Below, piece by piece: positions 55,250 through 64,000 of a stretch of DNA of 64,000 nucleotides. The position numbers were made by a program, and so were the translations under genes. Positions within the stretch are counted from its first letter, which is position 1. Every line of letters starts with the position of its first letter. The stretch spans positions 8,204 through 72,203 of the forward strand of contig JBCCNL010000015.1 in NCBI GenBank assembly GCA_039025855.1, given 5' to 3'. Below the pieces are notes generated by a model. That model was given only the letters and a program-made list of their open reading frames with translations. It did not search any database and was not told where the DNA came from. This DNA comes from JBCCOW01 sp039025855 (lineage in GTDB: Bacteria; Planctomycetota; Phycisphaerae; Phycisphaerales; Phycisphaeraceae).

Positions 55250-56707
55250 ATGCCAAAGCCCGTCAAAGACCGCCGCCGTCCACCGCTCGACCGGCTGGCC
55301 TACGCGGTCGTCCTCTGGCTCACCGCATGGGTTCGGCCACGCCAAGCCGTCCTGCAGCAACACCGCGAAGGCTACGGCATCGTCTGGGCCTGGGGCGTCG
55401 CCGTCGTCAGCGTGGCCTTCGTCGCCATCGCCCTGCCCGCCCTGCTCGACTGGACCTGGACGCTCGCCTTCGACGGCTTCAGCTCGCCGCTCCCGCTCAT
55501 CCTCAGCAACGCCAGCCTCACCCTCCGCAGCCTCACCTGGACCCTCAGCGACCCCCCGGAACTCGCACGCCTCGTCGCCCTGATCCTCGTGGGTCACGGC
55601 CTATGGGTCGTTCTTGCATGGGTCCACCTCCCCTGGTGCGCCCAGCCCGGCACCCCGACCGATGCACTCCGTCAAGCCCTCCGAGCCGTGTCCTGGGCCA
55701 GCCCCGCCGCCGTCCTCGCGTCCACCCTCACGCTCTGCACCGTCGCGTTGTGGGACGCCGCCGTCGATGCCCGGATACAGAACGAGTTCGGCGGCTGGCT
55801 GGAATTCTACAGCGCTCAAGCGGCAGCCACCCAGCCCCCCAAGCCCCCGTGGTGGGTCAGCTTCGCCGACGTCGGCCCCAATCTTCTGCTGGTCACCAGC
55901 CTCCTGACCACCTACGCCTGGCTCACCGCCGCCATCCGCGCCGTCCCCTGGCCCGCACGCTCACGCTGGCCCCCCCGATGCACCGACTGCGGCTACTCGC
56001 TCCAGGGCGTCGACCCCGCCGGCGGCTGCCCCGAGTGCGGCCACCCCGTCGCCAAGAGCCTCCAACCCGACCCGCTGTTCCCCGAGCCAACGCCCGGCCG
56101 AACGCCCCGCTTCCCCGCCTTCACTCACTGGTTCCGCGTCGGCCGCACCGCACTCCGCCACCCCCACCGCCTCGGCCGAGCCACCACCCTCTACTCCCTA
56201 AACACCCAACACGCCGCGTCACGCTGGATCACCGGCATCGCCCTGTTCCTCACCACACTCGCCGGCGTCGCCGCCACCCACGCCACCCTCGCCAGCTTCA
56301 ACGCCGACCGGGGCCTTAATGACCGCGTCGCCATCGTCTACTACTACGCCCTGCTACCCACCTTCAGCACCCTCGGCCTGCTCACCGTGATGCAGTTCAC
56401 CGCCACCCTCGCCGCCGCGACCTACACCCGCAAAGACGCAGGCAGCACCCTCCCCGCCGCCGCCGCCTTCGCCTCCTTCGGCGGCCTCTACCTCGTCATC
56501 GCCTCGGCCTACCTCTGGGCCCTCGTCGCACTGCTCATCACAATCCGCCACACCCTGGACCCTGACCAAATCCTCTCCGACTTCGTCACGTTCAACTTCT
56601 TCGAGCTCTCTGTCATCGCTGTCCCCATCATCGCGATGATCTTTTGGGCAGGCTACCACCACCTCTTAGGCCGAGCCCTCCGTGCCGCACGGTTCAACAA
56701 CCACTGA
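55250..56707 (+). CDS. Membrane protein with zinc ribbon
   Basis: 485 residues from MPKPVKDRRRPPLDRLAYAV. Six or more transmembrane helices. In the middle a soluble zinc ribbon: RCTDCGYSLQGVDPAGGCPE then CGHPV (C-x2-C…C-x2-C). This CxxCGY motif is a hallmark of planctomycete membrane proteins. A smaller protein with the same motif follows leuS. Function unknown. Confidence 0.75.
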   Translation: MPKPVKDRRRPPLDRLAYAVVLWLTAWVRPRQAVLQQHREGYGIVWAWGVAVVSVAFVAIALPALLDWTWTLAFDGFSSPLPLILSNASLTLRSLTWTLSDPPELARLVALILVGHGLWVVLAWVHLPWCAQPGTPTDALRQALRAVSWASPAAVLASTLTLCTVALWDAAVDARIQNEFGGWLEFYSAQAAATQPPKPPWWVSFADVGPNLLLVTSLLTTYAWLTAAIRAVPWPARSRWPPRCTDCGYSLQGVDPAGGCPECGHPVAKSLQPDPLFPEPTPGRTPRFPAFTHWFRVGRTALRHPHRLGRATTLYSLNTQHAASRWITGIALFLTTLAGVAATHATLASFNADRGLNDRVAIVYYYALLPTFSTLGLLTVMQFTATLAAATYTRKDAGSTLPAAAAFASFGGLYLVIASAYLWALVALLITIRHTLDPDQILSDFVTFNFFELSVIAVPIIAMIFWAGYHHLLGRALRAARFNNH

Positions 56708-56773
56708 CCCGGCCAACGCGACGCGGCAAGCCTCAACCTCTCCCCCGCCGCGCCTCATTACACTGCCTCTCCC

Positions 56774-59700
56774 ATGCCCTACACCCCCGCCGACATCGAG
56801 GCCAAATGGCAGGCCCAATGGGACGCCGACCAGACCTACGCCGTCCCCAACCCCGGCCAACCCGGCTTCGACCCCAACAAGCCCAAGTTCTACGTCCTCG
56901 ACATGTTCCCCTACCCCTCCGGCGTCGGGCTCCACGTCGGGCACCCCCTCGGCTTCATCGCCACCGACGTCCTCGGCCGGTTCAAACGCATGACCGGACA
57001 CAGCGTCCTCCACCCGATGGGCTTCGACGCCTTCGGCCTCCCCGCCGAGCAATACGCCATCGAGACCAACGTCCACCCCCGCGTCACCACCGAAAAGAAC
57101 ATCGCCAACATGGTCCGCCAGCTCAAAGCCCTGGGCATGGGCTACGACTGGGACCGCTCCCTCGCCACCACCGACCCCGGCTACGTCCGCTGGACGCAAT
57201 GGATCTTCCTCCAGCTCTACCACAGCTACTTCGACCCCACCCACAACAAGGCGATGCCCATCGCCCACCTCCTCAGCGAGCTGGAAGGCGAGAACTACTA
57301 CATCGGGCTCGACGGCGAACTCATCCCCTCCGGTGCCGACGAAGACCTCGAAGCCCTCACCGGCGGCCGCATCGGCGTCCACAAGTGGTACGAGCTCACC
57401 CCCGACCAACAGACCCGCCTGCTCGACGAATACCGCCTCGCCTACCTCGCCGACGTCGAGGTCAACTGGTGCCCCCAGCTCGGCACCGTCCTCGCCAACG
57501 AAGAGGTCACCGCCGACGGTAAATCCGAGCGCGGCAACTTCCCCGTCGTCAAGCGCCCCCTCAAGCAGTGGATGCTCCGCATCACCGCCTACGCCGACCG
57601 CCTCATCGAAGGCCTCGAGACCGTCAAGTGGCCCGAAGCCATCAAGAACCTCCAACGCAACTGGATCGGGCGCTCCGAAGGCGCCCTCGTCGACTTCCCC
57701 ACTGTCGATGCCGACGAATCCATCCGCGTGTTCACCACCCGCCCCGACACCCTCTTCGGCGCGACCTACGTGGTCCTCGCCCCCGAGCACCCGCTCGTCG
57801 ATGTCATCACCACTGACAGACAACGCGACGCCGTGAAGACTTACCAAACCGAAGCCGCCGCCAAATCACAGGAAGACCGTGGCGCTGACGACAAGACCAA
57901 GACCGGCGTCTTCACCGGAGCCCACGCGACCAACCCCGTCAATGGCGCGTCGATCCCCGTCTGGATCGCCGACTACGTCATGATGGGCTACGGCACCGGC
58001 GCGATCATGGCCGTCCCCGCCCACGACACCCGCGACTTTGAGTTTGCCAGAGGTTACGGCTTACCTCTTCGCACCGTGAACGCTCCTATCCCTTTCACAC
58101 ACGAAAACAACAGTGAGTTCTTGACTATCTTTGACGAAGCGCTCAATGAAGGGCACTATGCAGTCCAGTTGTGGGAGCCTAAATCAGAGAAACCCAATAA
58201 TTTAGATACGGTAGATAAGGCGCTCCAGTCAGTAATCCAAGAAATCGATAAAAACGCTGAGTTGTTTCGCGTACAGAAACTGAGAAGCGGAAAATTCTGC
58301 CTTATCTATCTGCGCGGAGTGGATAAAGAAATTTTTCTAAGAATTGTGAATCATCCCAAACTAGCGGGCTATGGATCATTCCCATTGACTTGTAAGGCCC
58401 ATGACGAGCAACTGCGGGTTGTCAACTCCGCCAACGAAGACGTCTCCCTCAACCGCATGCCCGTCGCCGACGCCAAAGCCCTCATCACCGACTGGCTCGC
58501 CGGTAAAGACCTCGGCCGACCCCAAACCCAATACCGCCTCCGCGACTGGCTCTTCTCTCGCCAACGCTACTGGGGCGAACCCTTCCCGATCCTCCACGGC
58601 CCTAATGGCGAGGTCCGCCCCGTCGATGAATCAGACCTCCCCGTCGAACTCCCCGAGATGGAGGACTTCAAACCGACCGGCAGCGACGACCCCGACGCCC
58701 CGCCCGCCCCACCGCTCGGCCGGGCCGGCGACGACTGGAAACACGTCACCATCGACGGCGTCACCTACACCCGCGAGCTCAACACCATGCCCAACTGGGC
58801 CGGCTCCTGCTGGTACTACCTCCGCTACCTCGACCCCCGGAACGAACACCAGCTGGTCGGTAGTGACGCCGAGCGTTACTGGATGCTCAGTGAAAAAACT
58901 TCCGGGGGTTCCGGGGGGGGGACGCATGCGGGTGGGGTCGATCTCTACGTCGGCGGGCAGGAGCACGCCGTCCTCCACCTGCTCTACGCCCGGTTCTGGC
59001 ACCAGGTCCTCTTCGACCTCGGCCACGTCTCCACCCCCGAGCCCTTCGGCCAGTACTTCGCCCAGGGCTACATCCAGGCCTACTGCTACCGCGACGCCCG
59101 CGGCATCCCCGTCCCCGCCAACGAGGTCGTCAACGCCGACGGCAAGCCCGCCGCCGAAGTCCAAGGCGTCAAGGGCGAAACCTTCTTCCACAACGGCAAC
59201 CCTGTCACCGAAGAGTTCGGGAAGATGGGCAAGTCCCTCAAGAACGCCATCGCCCCCGACGACGTCATCGATCAGTACGGGGCCGACACCCTCCGCCTCT
59301 ACGAGATGTACCTCGGCCCGCTCGACCAGTCCAAGGTCTGGAACACCGCCGACATCGTCGGAGTCAACCGCTTCCTCCACCGGCTCTGGCGCAACCTGAT
59401 CGACGACGCCGACCAACTCGCCATCTCCACCGCCGATCCCGACGCCGAGCTCCGACGCCTCCACCACCACACCATCAAGCGTGTCACCGACGACATGGCC
59501 CGCCTCAGCTTCAACACCGCCATCGCCGCGCTGATCGAGCTCAACAACGCTTTGGTCAAGCTCGACACCGTCCCGCGCGCCATCGCCGAGGACCTCGTCA
59601 AGATGCTCGGTCCCTTCGCCCCGCACCTCGCCGAAGAACTCTGGCAGCGTCTCGGCTTCACCGACACCTTCGCCGACGCGGCCTGGCCCACGCACAATCC

Positions 59701-59908
59701 GGACTACCTCGTCCAAGACACCGTCGAATACCCCGTCCAGGTCAACGGCAAGCTCCGCGGCAAGATCACCGTGCCCGCCGACGCCGACCAACCCGCCATC
59801 GAAGCCGCTGCAAAGGCCGACCCCAACGTCGCCGAACACCTCGACGGCAAAACCGTCCGCAAGCTCATCCTCATCCCCGGCCGACTCATCAACTTCGTCG
59901 TCTCTTGA
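56774..59908 (+). CDS. leuS: Leucyl-tRNA synthetase, with AT-rich insert
   Basis: 1044 residues versus 860-950 in most bacteria. It charges tRNA-Leu. Class I motifs: PYPSGVGLHVGHPLGF (HIGH box) and KMGKSLKNAI (KMSKS box). The editing domain has TRPDTLFGATYVVLAPEHPL and MGYGTGAIMAVPAHDTRDFE with the editing Asp. The anticodon-binding and C-terminal domains are present. Residues about 423-548 replace the usual short '...TGEGVxVNS' segment with a low-GC, charged, unfamiliar region. The planctomycete-type longer connective segment (residues about 150-210) is also present. The gene is intact in frame, so it is very probably active. Confidence 0.95.
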   Translation: MPYTPADIEAKWQAQWDADQTYAVPNPGQPGFDPNKPKFYVLDMFPYPSGVGLHVGHPLGFIATDVLGRFKRMTGHSVLHPMGFDAFGLPAEQYAIETNVHPRVTTEKNIANMVRQLKALGMGYDWDRSLATTDPGYVRWTQWIFLQLYHSYFDPTHNKAMPIAHLLSELEGENYYIGLDGELIPSGADEDLEALTGGRIGVHKWYELTPDQQTRLLDEYRLAYLADVEVNWCPQLGTVLANEEVTADGKSERGNFPVVKRPLKQWMLRITAYADRLIEGLETVKWPEAIKNLQRNWIGRSEGALVDFPTVDADESIRVFTTRPDTLFGATYVVLAPEHPLVDVITTDRQRDAVKTYQTEAAAKSQEDRGADDKTKTGVFTGAHATNPVNGASIPVWIADYVMMGYGTGAIMAVPAHDTRDFEFARGYGLPLRTVNAPIPFTHENNSEFLTIFDEALNEGHYAVQLWEPKSEKPNNLDTVDKALQSVIQEIDKNAELFRVQKLRSGKFCLIYLRGVDKEIFLRIVNHPKLAGYGSFPLTCKAHDEQLRVVNSANEDVSLNRMPVADAKALITDWLAGKDLGRPQTQYRLRDWLFSRQRYWGEPFPILHGPNGEVRPVDESDLPVELPEMEDFKPTGSDDPDAPPAPPLGRAGDDWKHVTIDGVTYTRELNTMPNWAGSCWYYLRYLDPRNEHQLVGSDAERYWMLSEKTSGGSGGGTHAGGVDLYVGGQEHAVLHLLYARFWHQVLFDLGHVSTPEPFGQYFAQGYIQAYCYRDARGIPVPANEVVNADGKPAAEVQGVKGETFFHNGNPVTEEFGKMGKSLKNAIAPDDVIDQYGADTLRLYEMYLGPLDQSKVWNTADIVGVNRFLHRLWRNLIDDADQLAISTADPDAELRRLHHHTIKRVTDDMARLSFNTAIAALIELNNALVKLDTVPRAIAEDLVKMLGPFAPHLAEELWQRLGFTDTFADAAWPTHNPDYLVQDTVEYPVQVNGKLRGKITVPADADQPAIEAAAKADPNVAEHLDGKTVRKLILIPGRLINFVVS
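58040..58420 (+). other. AT-rich in-frame insert in leuS
   Basis: About 380 bp with clearly lower GC and A/T-ending codons inside a GC-rich gene. It encodes a charged helical segment (HENNSEFLTIFDEALNEGHY ... VDKALQSVIQEIDKN ... LIYLRGVDKEIFLRIVNH). GC-rich coding resumes near VNSANEDVSLNRM. No stop, frameshift or intein/intron motif is seen. Confidence 0.7.
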
Positions 59909-59954
59909 AAAGCCGCCACCGTTGGTGGCGGACCCCCCGCGGTAAACTGGAGCC

Positions 59955-60593
59955 ATGGCGGACCCCTACGAACTCGAGAAGCCCTCGCCGGAAACCCCAC
60001 CGCAGCCGTCTGCCCCATCCGCCCCGGCCGCCGACGCCCCGCCCCCGCTTGCCCCCCTGCCCACCGACATCCCCCAGATGCGGTTCTGCCCCGCCTGCGG
60101 CTACAACCTCACGGGCCTCACCGACGACCACTGCCCCCGCTGCTTCCGACCCTTCGACCCGCACGACCCCAGCACCACCACCGACAAGCCCCCCCGCAAA
60201 CTCACCGAACGCAACTACTGGCTCGAGGGCCCCCGGATCGCCGGCTACACCGCCCTGATCCTCACCCTCGTCGGCCGCGTCCTCATCAACCGCAGCGCCC
60301 CGGGCTGGTCGAACCAGGTCGCCGGCGGAGACGCGTCGAGCATGGCTGGCCAGGCCGCCAGCACCCTCCTCGCGTCGCTCTCCGCGCTCCTGCTCATCCC
60401 CTGGATCGCCGGCATCACCTTCCTCATCCTCATGGCTCTCGACGACCGGCTCGGCGGACGCCTCATGCCCATCCTCGGCGCCGCCCTGCTCACCAGCTGT
60501 ATCCTCGTCCTCGGCTACGACCCCACGCTCTACATCATGGCCGCCGTTGTTGCCCTCGTCATCGGGCTCGTCTACCGCCACGTTTCCGCCTGA
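59955..60593 (+). CDS. Membrane protein with N-terminal zinc ribbon
   Basis: 212 residues. A Pro-rich start, then a zinc ribbon (MRFCPACGYNLTGLTDDHCP, then RCFRPFD). Four transmembrane helices at the C-terminus include IAGYTALILTLVGRVLI and LLIPWIAGITFLILMAL. Same motif class as the protein upstream of leuS. About 45 bp after leuS, so possibly co-transcribed. Confidence 0.75.
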   Translation: MADPYELEKPSPETPPQPSAPSAPAADAPPPLAPLPTDIPQMRFCPACGYNLTGLTDDHCPRCFRPFDPHDPSTTTDKPPRKLTERNYWLEGPRIAGYTALILTLVGRVLINRSAPGWSNQVAGGDASSMAGQAASTLLASLSALLLIPWIAGITFLILMALDDRLGGRLMPILGAALLTSCILVLGYDPTLYIMAAVVALVIGLVYRHVSA

Positions 60594-60627
60594 GCACCAC
60601 GCTTTCCCCCGACTCACCCCACCACCC

Positions 60628-61734
60628 ATGACCACCAACGCCTCATTGTTCGACCCCACCACCCTCGGCCCCCTCAACCTCCAAAACCGCATCGTCATGG
60701 CCCCCATGACCCGATGCCGCGCCACCCTCCCCGGCGAGGTCCCCAACGACCTCATGGCCACCTACTACGCCCAGCGCAGCACCGCCGGCCTCATCATGAG
60801 CGAGGCCACCCACGTCTGCCCCGGCGGGCTCGGCTACTGGGCCATGCCCGGCATCTTCTCCGATGCACAACGCGAAGGCTGGAAGCGCGTAACCGACGCC
60901 GTCCACGACGCCGGCAGCCTCATCTTCGCCCAGCTCTTCCACGCCGGCCGCTCCACCGTCCCCGAACTGCTCCCCGATGGCATGGGCCCCGTCGGACCCT
61001 CCGCGATCCCCGTGCCCGACAGCTACCGCCACACCCCCGTCGGCAAACGCACCATCCCGACCTGCCACGAACTGACCGTCCCCGAAATCGAACAGCTCGT
61101 CGAAGACTTCCGCCACGCCGGCGGAACCGCCAAAGCCGCCGGCTTCGACGGCGTCCAGCTCCACGGTGCCAACGGCTTCCTCATCAATGACTTCCTCAAG
61201 GACGGCTCCAACCATCGCACCGACGACTTCGGCGGCTCCCTCACCAACCGCCTCCGCTTCCCCCTCGCCGTCCTCGACGCTCTCATCGACGTCTTCGGCC
61301 CCGAACGCGTCGGCATCCGCCTCTCCCCCCTCGGCGAACACAACGGCACCAGCGATTCCAACGTCCTCAACCACTTCACCGAAATCTTCAAAGCCCTGAA
61401 CGCCAGAAGCCTCGGCCACCTCGAAATCCTCGGCGCCCCCTGGACCGGTGAACGACACACCGCCCTCAACGCCGCCGCCCGCGAACACTTCGCCAACACC
61501 CTCATCCTCAACTTCGGCTACACCGCCGAATCCGCGCAGGCCGCCCTCGACGCCAACGCCGCCGACCTCATCAGCTTCGGCAAGCCCTATATCGCCAACC
61601 CCGACCTGCCCCACCGCCTCCAAACCGCTGCCGACCTCAACGAGATCGTCGACCAGGCCACCCTCTACGACCCCAACGCCGGCGCGACCGGCTACACCGA
61701 CTACCCCACCCTCGCCGAAGCATCGTCTGCCTGA
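60628..61734 (+). CDS. Old yellow enzyme-family NADH:flavin oxidoreductase
   Basis: 368 residues from MTTNASLFDPTTLGPLNLQN. FMN-dependent TIM barrel ene-reductase. LQNRIVMAPMTRCRA, the phosphate/flavin and substrate His/Asn in GFDGVQLHGANGFLINDFL, and DDFGGSLTNRLRFPL are the OYE/NemA signatures. NemA-type enzymes reduce N-ethylmaleimide, nitroesters and enones. The catalytic Tyr/His positions are conserved. Function is stress or xenobiotic reduction; the exact substrate is unknown. Confidence 0.92.
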   Translation: MTTNASLFDPTTLGPLNLQNRIVMAPMTRCRATLPGEVPNDLMATYYAQRSTAGLIMSEATHVCPGGLGYWAMPGIFSDAQREGWKRVTDAVHDAGSLIFAQLFHAGRSTVPELLPDGMGPVGPSAIPVPDSYRHTPVGKRTIPTCHELTVPEIEQLVEDFRHAGGTAKAAGFDGVQLHGANGFLINDFLKDGSNHRTDDFGGSLTNRLRFPLAVLDALIDVFGPERVGIRLSPLGEHNGTSDSNVLNHFTEIFKALNARSLGHLEILGAPWTGERHTALNAAAREHFANTLILNFGYTAESAQAALDANAADLISFGKPYIANPDLPHRLQTAADLNEIVDQATLYDPNAGATGYTDYPTLAEASSA

Positions 61735-61757
61735 AGTACCCACCACGAAATAGCCGC

Positions 61758-61770
61758 CGGTCAACGACCG
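61758..61770. repeat. Short palindrome after the OYE gene
   Basis: cggtc / gaccg with a 3-nt loop, within the longer tagccgccggtcaacgaccg; fits the REP-like set but with a weaker stem. Confidence 0.4.
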
Positions 61771-61785
61771 CCGGTCGTCCCGCCA

Positions 61786-62157
61786 TCACCCCCTCCCCGT
61801 ATGCCACCGCCCATACGGCAACAGACACACCAACCCAATCAGCGCCCCCAGAAACTCCCGCGCCGATTCGATATGCGGCCGGCTCGCGCTCATCCCCCCA
61901 CCGATCAACCGGAACTCACCCGCCTTCACAAAATCAATCATCCCCGGCAGCGACACCACCAGACCCGCCACCACCAACCCCAACGCAACCCCCCAACCCA
62001 CCGGCCACCGACGCCGGCCCAACCGAGCCATCGGCATCACCGCAACAGCCAAATACAACACGATCCAAAACAGCGGGTCCGGATCATTCAGCTGAATCCC
62101 CGCCATCGCCAGCAGGAACAGCGCAACAACAACATGTCCAATCGTGGCAAACGGCAT
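61786..62157 (-). CDS. TMEM220-like small membrane protein
   Basis: 123 residues, about four membrane helices. The N-terminus has the family motif HVVVALFLLAMAGIQLNDPD followed by PLFWIVLYLAV (the QxNDPDP-W signature of TMEM220 proteins). Unknown function. Divergent from trpG/pabA. Confidence 0.8.
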   Translation of the reverse strand: MPFATIGHVVVALFLLAMAGIQLNDPDPLFWIVLYLAVAVMPMARLGRRRWPVGWGVALGLVVAGLVVSLPGMIDFVKAGEFRLIGGGMSASRPHIESAREFLGALIGLVCLLPYGRWHTGRG

Positions 62158-62226
62158 CCCACCTCATCCTAGAGCCCACGCGCGCAAACGCCTAATGCCT
62201 CCGCAAGGGCTCTCTATACTCTCCGC

Positions 62227-62865
62227 ATGATCCTGCTGATCGACAACTACGACAGCTTCACCTACAACCTCGTCCAGCGCATCGGCGAGCTCGACGCGTC
62301 GCTCGACCTTCACGTCGTCCGTAACGACAAGATCACTGCCGACGAGGCCCTCGCCCTCAACCCCTCGCACGTCATCGTCTCGCCCGGGCCATGCACCCCC
62401 ACCGAGGCCGGCGTCTCCTGCGCCGTCATCGACGCCTTCGCCGGCCGAACCCCCCTGCTCGGCGTCTGCCTCGGGCACCAGTCCATCGGCGCCCAGTTCG
62501 GCATGATCGTCGACCGCCACCGCATCCTCATGCACGGCAAGACCAGCCCCATCCACCACGACGGCAAGACCCTCTTCGCCGGCGTCTCCAACCCGTTCAC
62601 CGCCACCCGCTACCACAGCCTCGTCATCCTCGCCGACTCCTTCGACCACGAGCGCTTCGAAGTCTCCGCCTGGGCCGAAGACACCATCGACAACAAACCC
62701 ACCAAAGTCATCATGGCCCTCCGCGCCAAGCCCGGTGCCCTCCCCCACGGCGACGCCCCCCTCGAAGGCCTGCAGTTCCATCCCGAGTCCTTCCTCACCG
62801 AAGAAGGCCCCAAGCTCCTCGCCAACTTCCTCGGCCTCCCGACACCCCAACTCACGACCACATAA
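62227..62865 (+). CDS. trpG: Anthranilate/aminodeoxychorismate synthase glutaminase subunit
   Basis: 212 residues. The class I glutamine amidotransferase that supplies ammonia to TrpE or PabB. MILLIDNYDSFTYNLVQRIG, the oxyanion SPGPCTPTEAGVS, nucleophile Cys in LLGVCLGHQSIGAQFG and the catalytic His-Glu in LQFHPESFLT are all present. It stands alone, so it could serve tryptophan, folate or both (trpG/pabA). Confidence 0.93.
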   Translation: MILLIDNYDSFTYNLVQRIGELDASLDLHVVRNDKITADEALALNPSHVIVSPGPCTPTEAGVSCAVIDAFAGRTPLLGVCLGHQSIGAQFGMIVDRHRILMHGKTSPIHHDGKTLFAGVSNPFTATRYHSLVILADSFDHERFEVSAWAEDTIDNKPTKVIMALRAKPGALPHGDAPLEGLQFHPESFLTEEGPKLLANFLGLPTPQLTTT

Positions 62866-62928
62866 CCTCCGCGATGCGACGCATCGCCGGCCGTGCCCAG
62901 ACACGAAGCATCCAGACCTACGCTATAG

Positions 62929-62949
62929 CCGACGAGCTACGCTCGTCGG
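62929..62949. repeat. REP-like palindrome after trpG
   Basis: ccgacgagc / gctcgtcgg, 3-nt loop (tac), with tatagc before it. It lies in the 150-bp gap between trpG and the convergent TPR lipoprotein gene. Confidence 0.6.
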
Positions 62950-63016
62950 GCCCGCGCTGTCTGTCGCTACGTTTTCTCCACACACGGGGATAGACCCCAT
63001 GCATGGCGAGACCAAA

Positions 63017-63784
63017 TCACCCCGGCTGCGTCGCCGCCCCCGCCCGCGGCGCGATCCGCCCCGGCGGCGGCGTCCCCTCCGGACTCTTCAGCAACGGCTT
63101 CGCCGGACGCAGCTTCAGCGTCGGCCCCGGCACCAGCCCGTGGCTCCGCAACCGTGCCGCGACCTCTTCGCTCTCCGGCGCGATGAACAACGCGTTCCGC
63201 AGCGCCAGCACCGCCTTCGGCCGATCGTTCACCGACTCGTAAAAACCGGCCAACTCCAGATAAGGCCACTCATCATCCGGCTCCGCAAAAAACGCCGCCT
63301 TCTGATACGCCACCGCCGCCTGATCCACATCACCCGCCTTCACCATGAAGTCCGCCAGCCGGATGTAGTCCACCGGCCGACCGCGACCCTCCGCCTCCGC
63401 TTCCAAAAACGCGAACAACTCCTCAAAAGCTCCCTGCTCAAAGTATGACCGGGCCAACTCGTCCAGAATCCGTTCCGTCTCCGACCCACCGAACCGACGC
63501 AGCTCCAACGCCTTCTCCAGCGGAAGCTGCGCGTCCAACGGCCGGCCCAGATCGTTGTACGTCCGCCCCAGCCAGTACTGCGCTCGGTAGCTCGTCGGGT
63601 CCTTCGCCACCGACTGCTCAAACTCCTCCAACGCCGTCACCAGATCACCCTGACGCCGCAGCTCATTCCCCTTCTCACGGTGCATCGTCGCCGTCACGCA
63701 CCCGCCCAACGCCAACGCCAGCCCAAGCGCCAAGACCCCCGCTGTCTGCCGCACCGCCCAACACATCTGATCCATTCGCATCAT
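63017..63784 (-). CDS. TPR-repeat lipoprotein
   Basis: 255 residues from the ATG at 63784 (MMRMDQMCWAVRQTAGVLAL), with lipobox LALGGC. Four to five tetratricopeptide repeats (GDLVTALEEFEQSVAKDPTS; AQYWLGRTYNDLGRPLDAQL; VDQAAVAYQKAAFFAEPDDE; WPYLELAGFYESVNDRPKAV). Probably a periplasmic or outer-membrane assembly or protein-interaction factor. Pro/Gly-rich C-terminus ends in AATQPG. Confidence 0.82.
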   Translation of the reverse strand: MMRMDQMCWAVRQTAGVLALGLALALGGCVTATMHREKGNELRRQGDLVTALEEFEQSVAKDPTSYRAQYWLGRTYNDLGRPLDAQLPLEKALELRRFGGSETERILDELARSYFEQGAFEELFAFLEAEAEGRGRPVDYIRLADFMVKAGDVDQAAVAYQKAAFFAEPDDEWPYLELAGFYESVNDRPKAVLALRNALFIAPESEEVAARLRSHGLVPGPTLKLRPAKPLLKSPEGTPPPGRIAPRAGAATQPG

Positions 63785-63949
63785 GCTGATCCCTGCTTTG
63801 CTCGGTTCTATCCTGATCTGATCGGTTCCAACAACCCACCGCACACGCCCCCCGCCCACGCCAGAATATGATCGGCCACAGACCCTGACAAACTCCCCAT
63901 TTGCCCAGCACCGTGCAACCACTGCCCACCGCCATCCTCCGCCACGACC

Positions 63950-64000
63950 ACGGGGGGGGGGCGGGGGGGGGGGGGGGGGCCGGGGGGGGGGGGGGGGGGG
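63950..64000. other. Low-quality poly-G tail
   Basis: Nearly uninterrupted G with a few C: a typical read-end or contig-end artefact. It should not be interpreted biologically. Confidence 0.85.

Noticed and set aside
58040..58420. Intein or intron in leuS
   Set aside because: Too short for a normal intein, no Cys/Ser start or His-Asn end, and no stop codons or splice-like structure; an in-frame domain is a better description.
63950..64000. Poly-G tract that might look like a G-quadruplex region
   Set aside because: It is at the very end of the sequence and nearly pure G, typical of a sequencing or assembly artefact.

Overview
The window looks like chromosome from a planctomycete, most likely class Phycisphaerae. 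The support is high GC with strongly C/G-biased third positions, prepilin-type proteins that end in an H-X9-DG motif, PEP-CTERM-type exported proteins, membrane proteins with a CxxCGY...CPxC zinc ribbon, many secreted proteins with an 'ATQPA'-like stretch, and a futalosine-pathway menaquinone gene. This rests on family recognition, not on any database search. The last 50 bases are almost pure G and look like a sequencing or assembly artefact at a contig end.

Layout. 0-8.4 kb: atpG, pdxJ, a pseudopilin, a lipoprotein cytochrome c coupled to an unknown protein, a Rieske ferredoxin that lacks any standard start codon, an M20 dipeptidase, an ECF sigma/anti-sigma pair and a PEP-CTERM-like protein. 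8.4-22 kb: a P-loop/deoxyribosyltransferase-like protein, floA, an esterase, a coaX/membrane protein/MnmE-like operon, acs, a NYN RNase, a serine hydrolase, and a coupled PEP-CTERM/pseudopilin pair. 22-37 kb: an M29 aminopeptidase, an HTH protein with an EF-hand-like loop, an AspT-type transporter, mqnC, a HELGH protein, frr and pyrH separated by an ABC pair, a hydrolase, two tiny paralogous membrane proteins, alr and a DEAD-box helicase. 38.0-38.9 kb: two integron gene cassettes. 39-47.8 kb: many small secreted proteins, a YdjY-domain lipoprotein, PilZ, YjfB and MnmC. 47.9-62.9 kb: carB, dnaB, a cysQ-like phosphatase, a PfkB kinase, leuS flanked by zinc-ribbon membrane proteins, an old yellow enzyme and trpG/pabA. 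63 kb: a TPR lipoprotein.

Three things stand out. First, at 38.1-38.9 kb there are two AT-richer mini-genes. Each ends inside an approximately 105-110 bp imperfect inverted repeat with a GTTRRRY-type core, and each cassette's left end is exactly complementary to the R'' box at its right end. This is the architecture of integron cassettes with attC sites. No integrase is present in the window, so it is a cluster of attC sites lacking an integrase (CALIN), or the distal part of a larger integron. Second, short REP-like palindromes (agcc/ggct-type stems with different cores) are scattered between genes and also lie in frame inside genes: the M20 dipeptidase, the CarB linker, the MnmC inter-domain linker and an unknown protein. 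Two copies show compensatory stem changes. Third, leuS carries an AT-rich in-frame segment of about 380 bp in its editing region that looks foreign.

Most of the rest is housekeeping: cofactor synthesis (pdxJ, coaX, mqnC), translation (leuS, frr, mnmC), nucleotides and amino acids (carB, pyrH, trpG/pabA), cell wall (alr), replication (dnaB) and energy (atpG, acs, cytochrome c). No CRISPR array, prophage, rRNA or tRNA gene was recognised.
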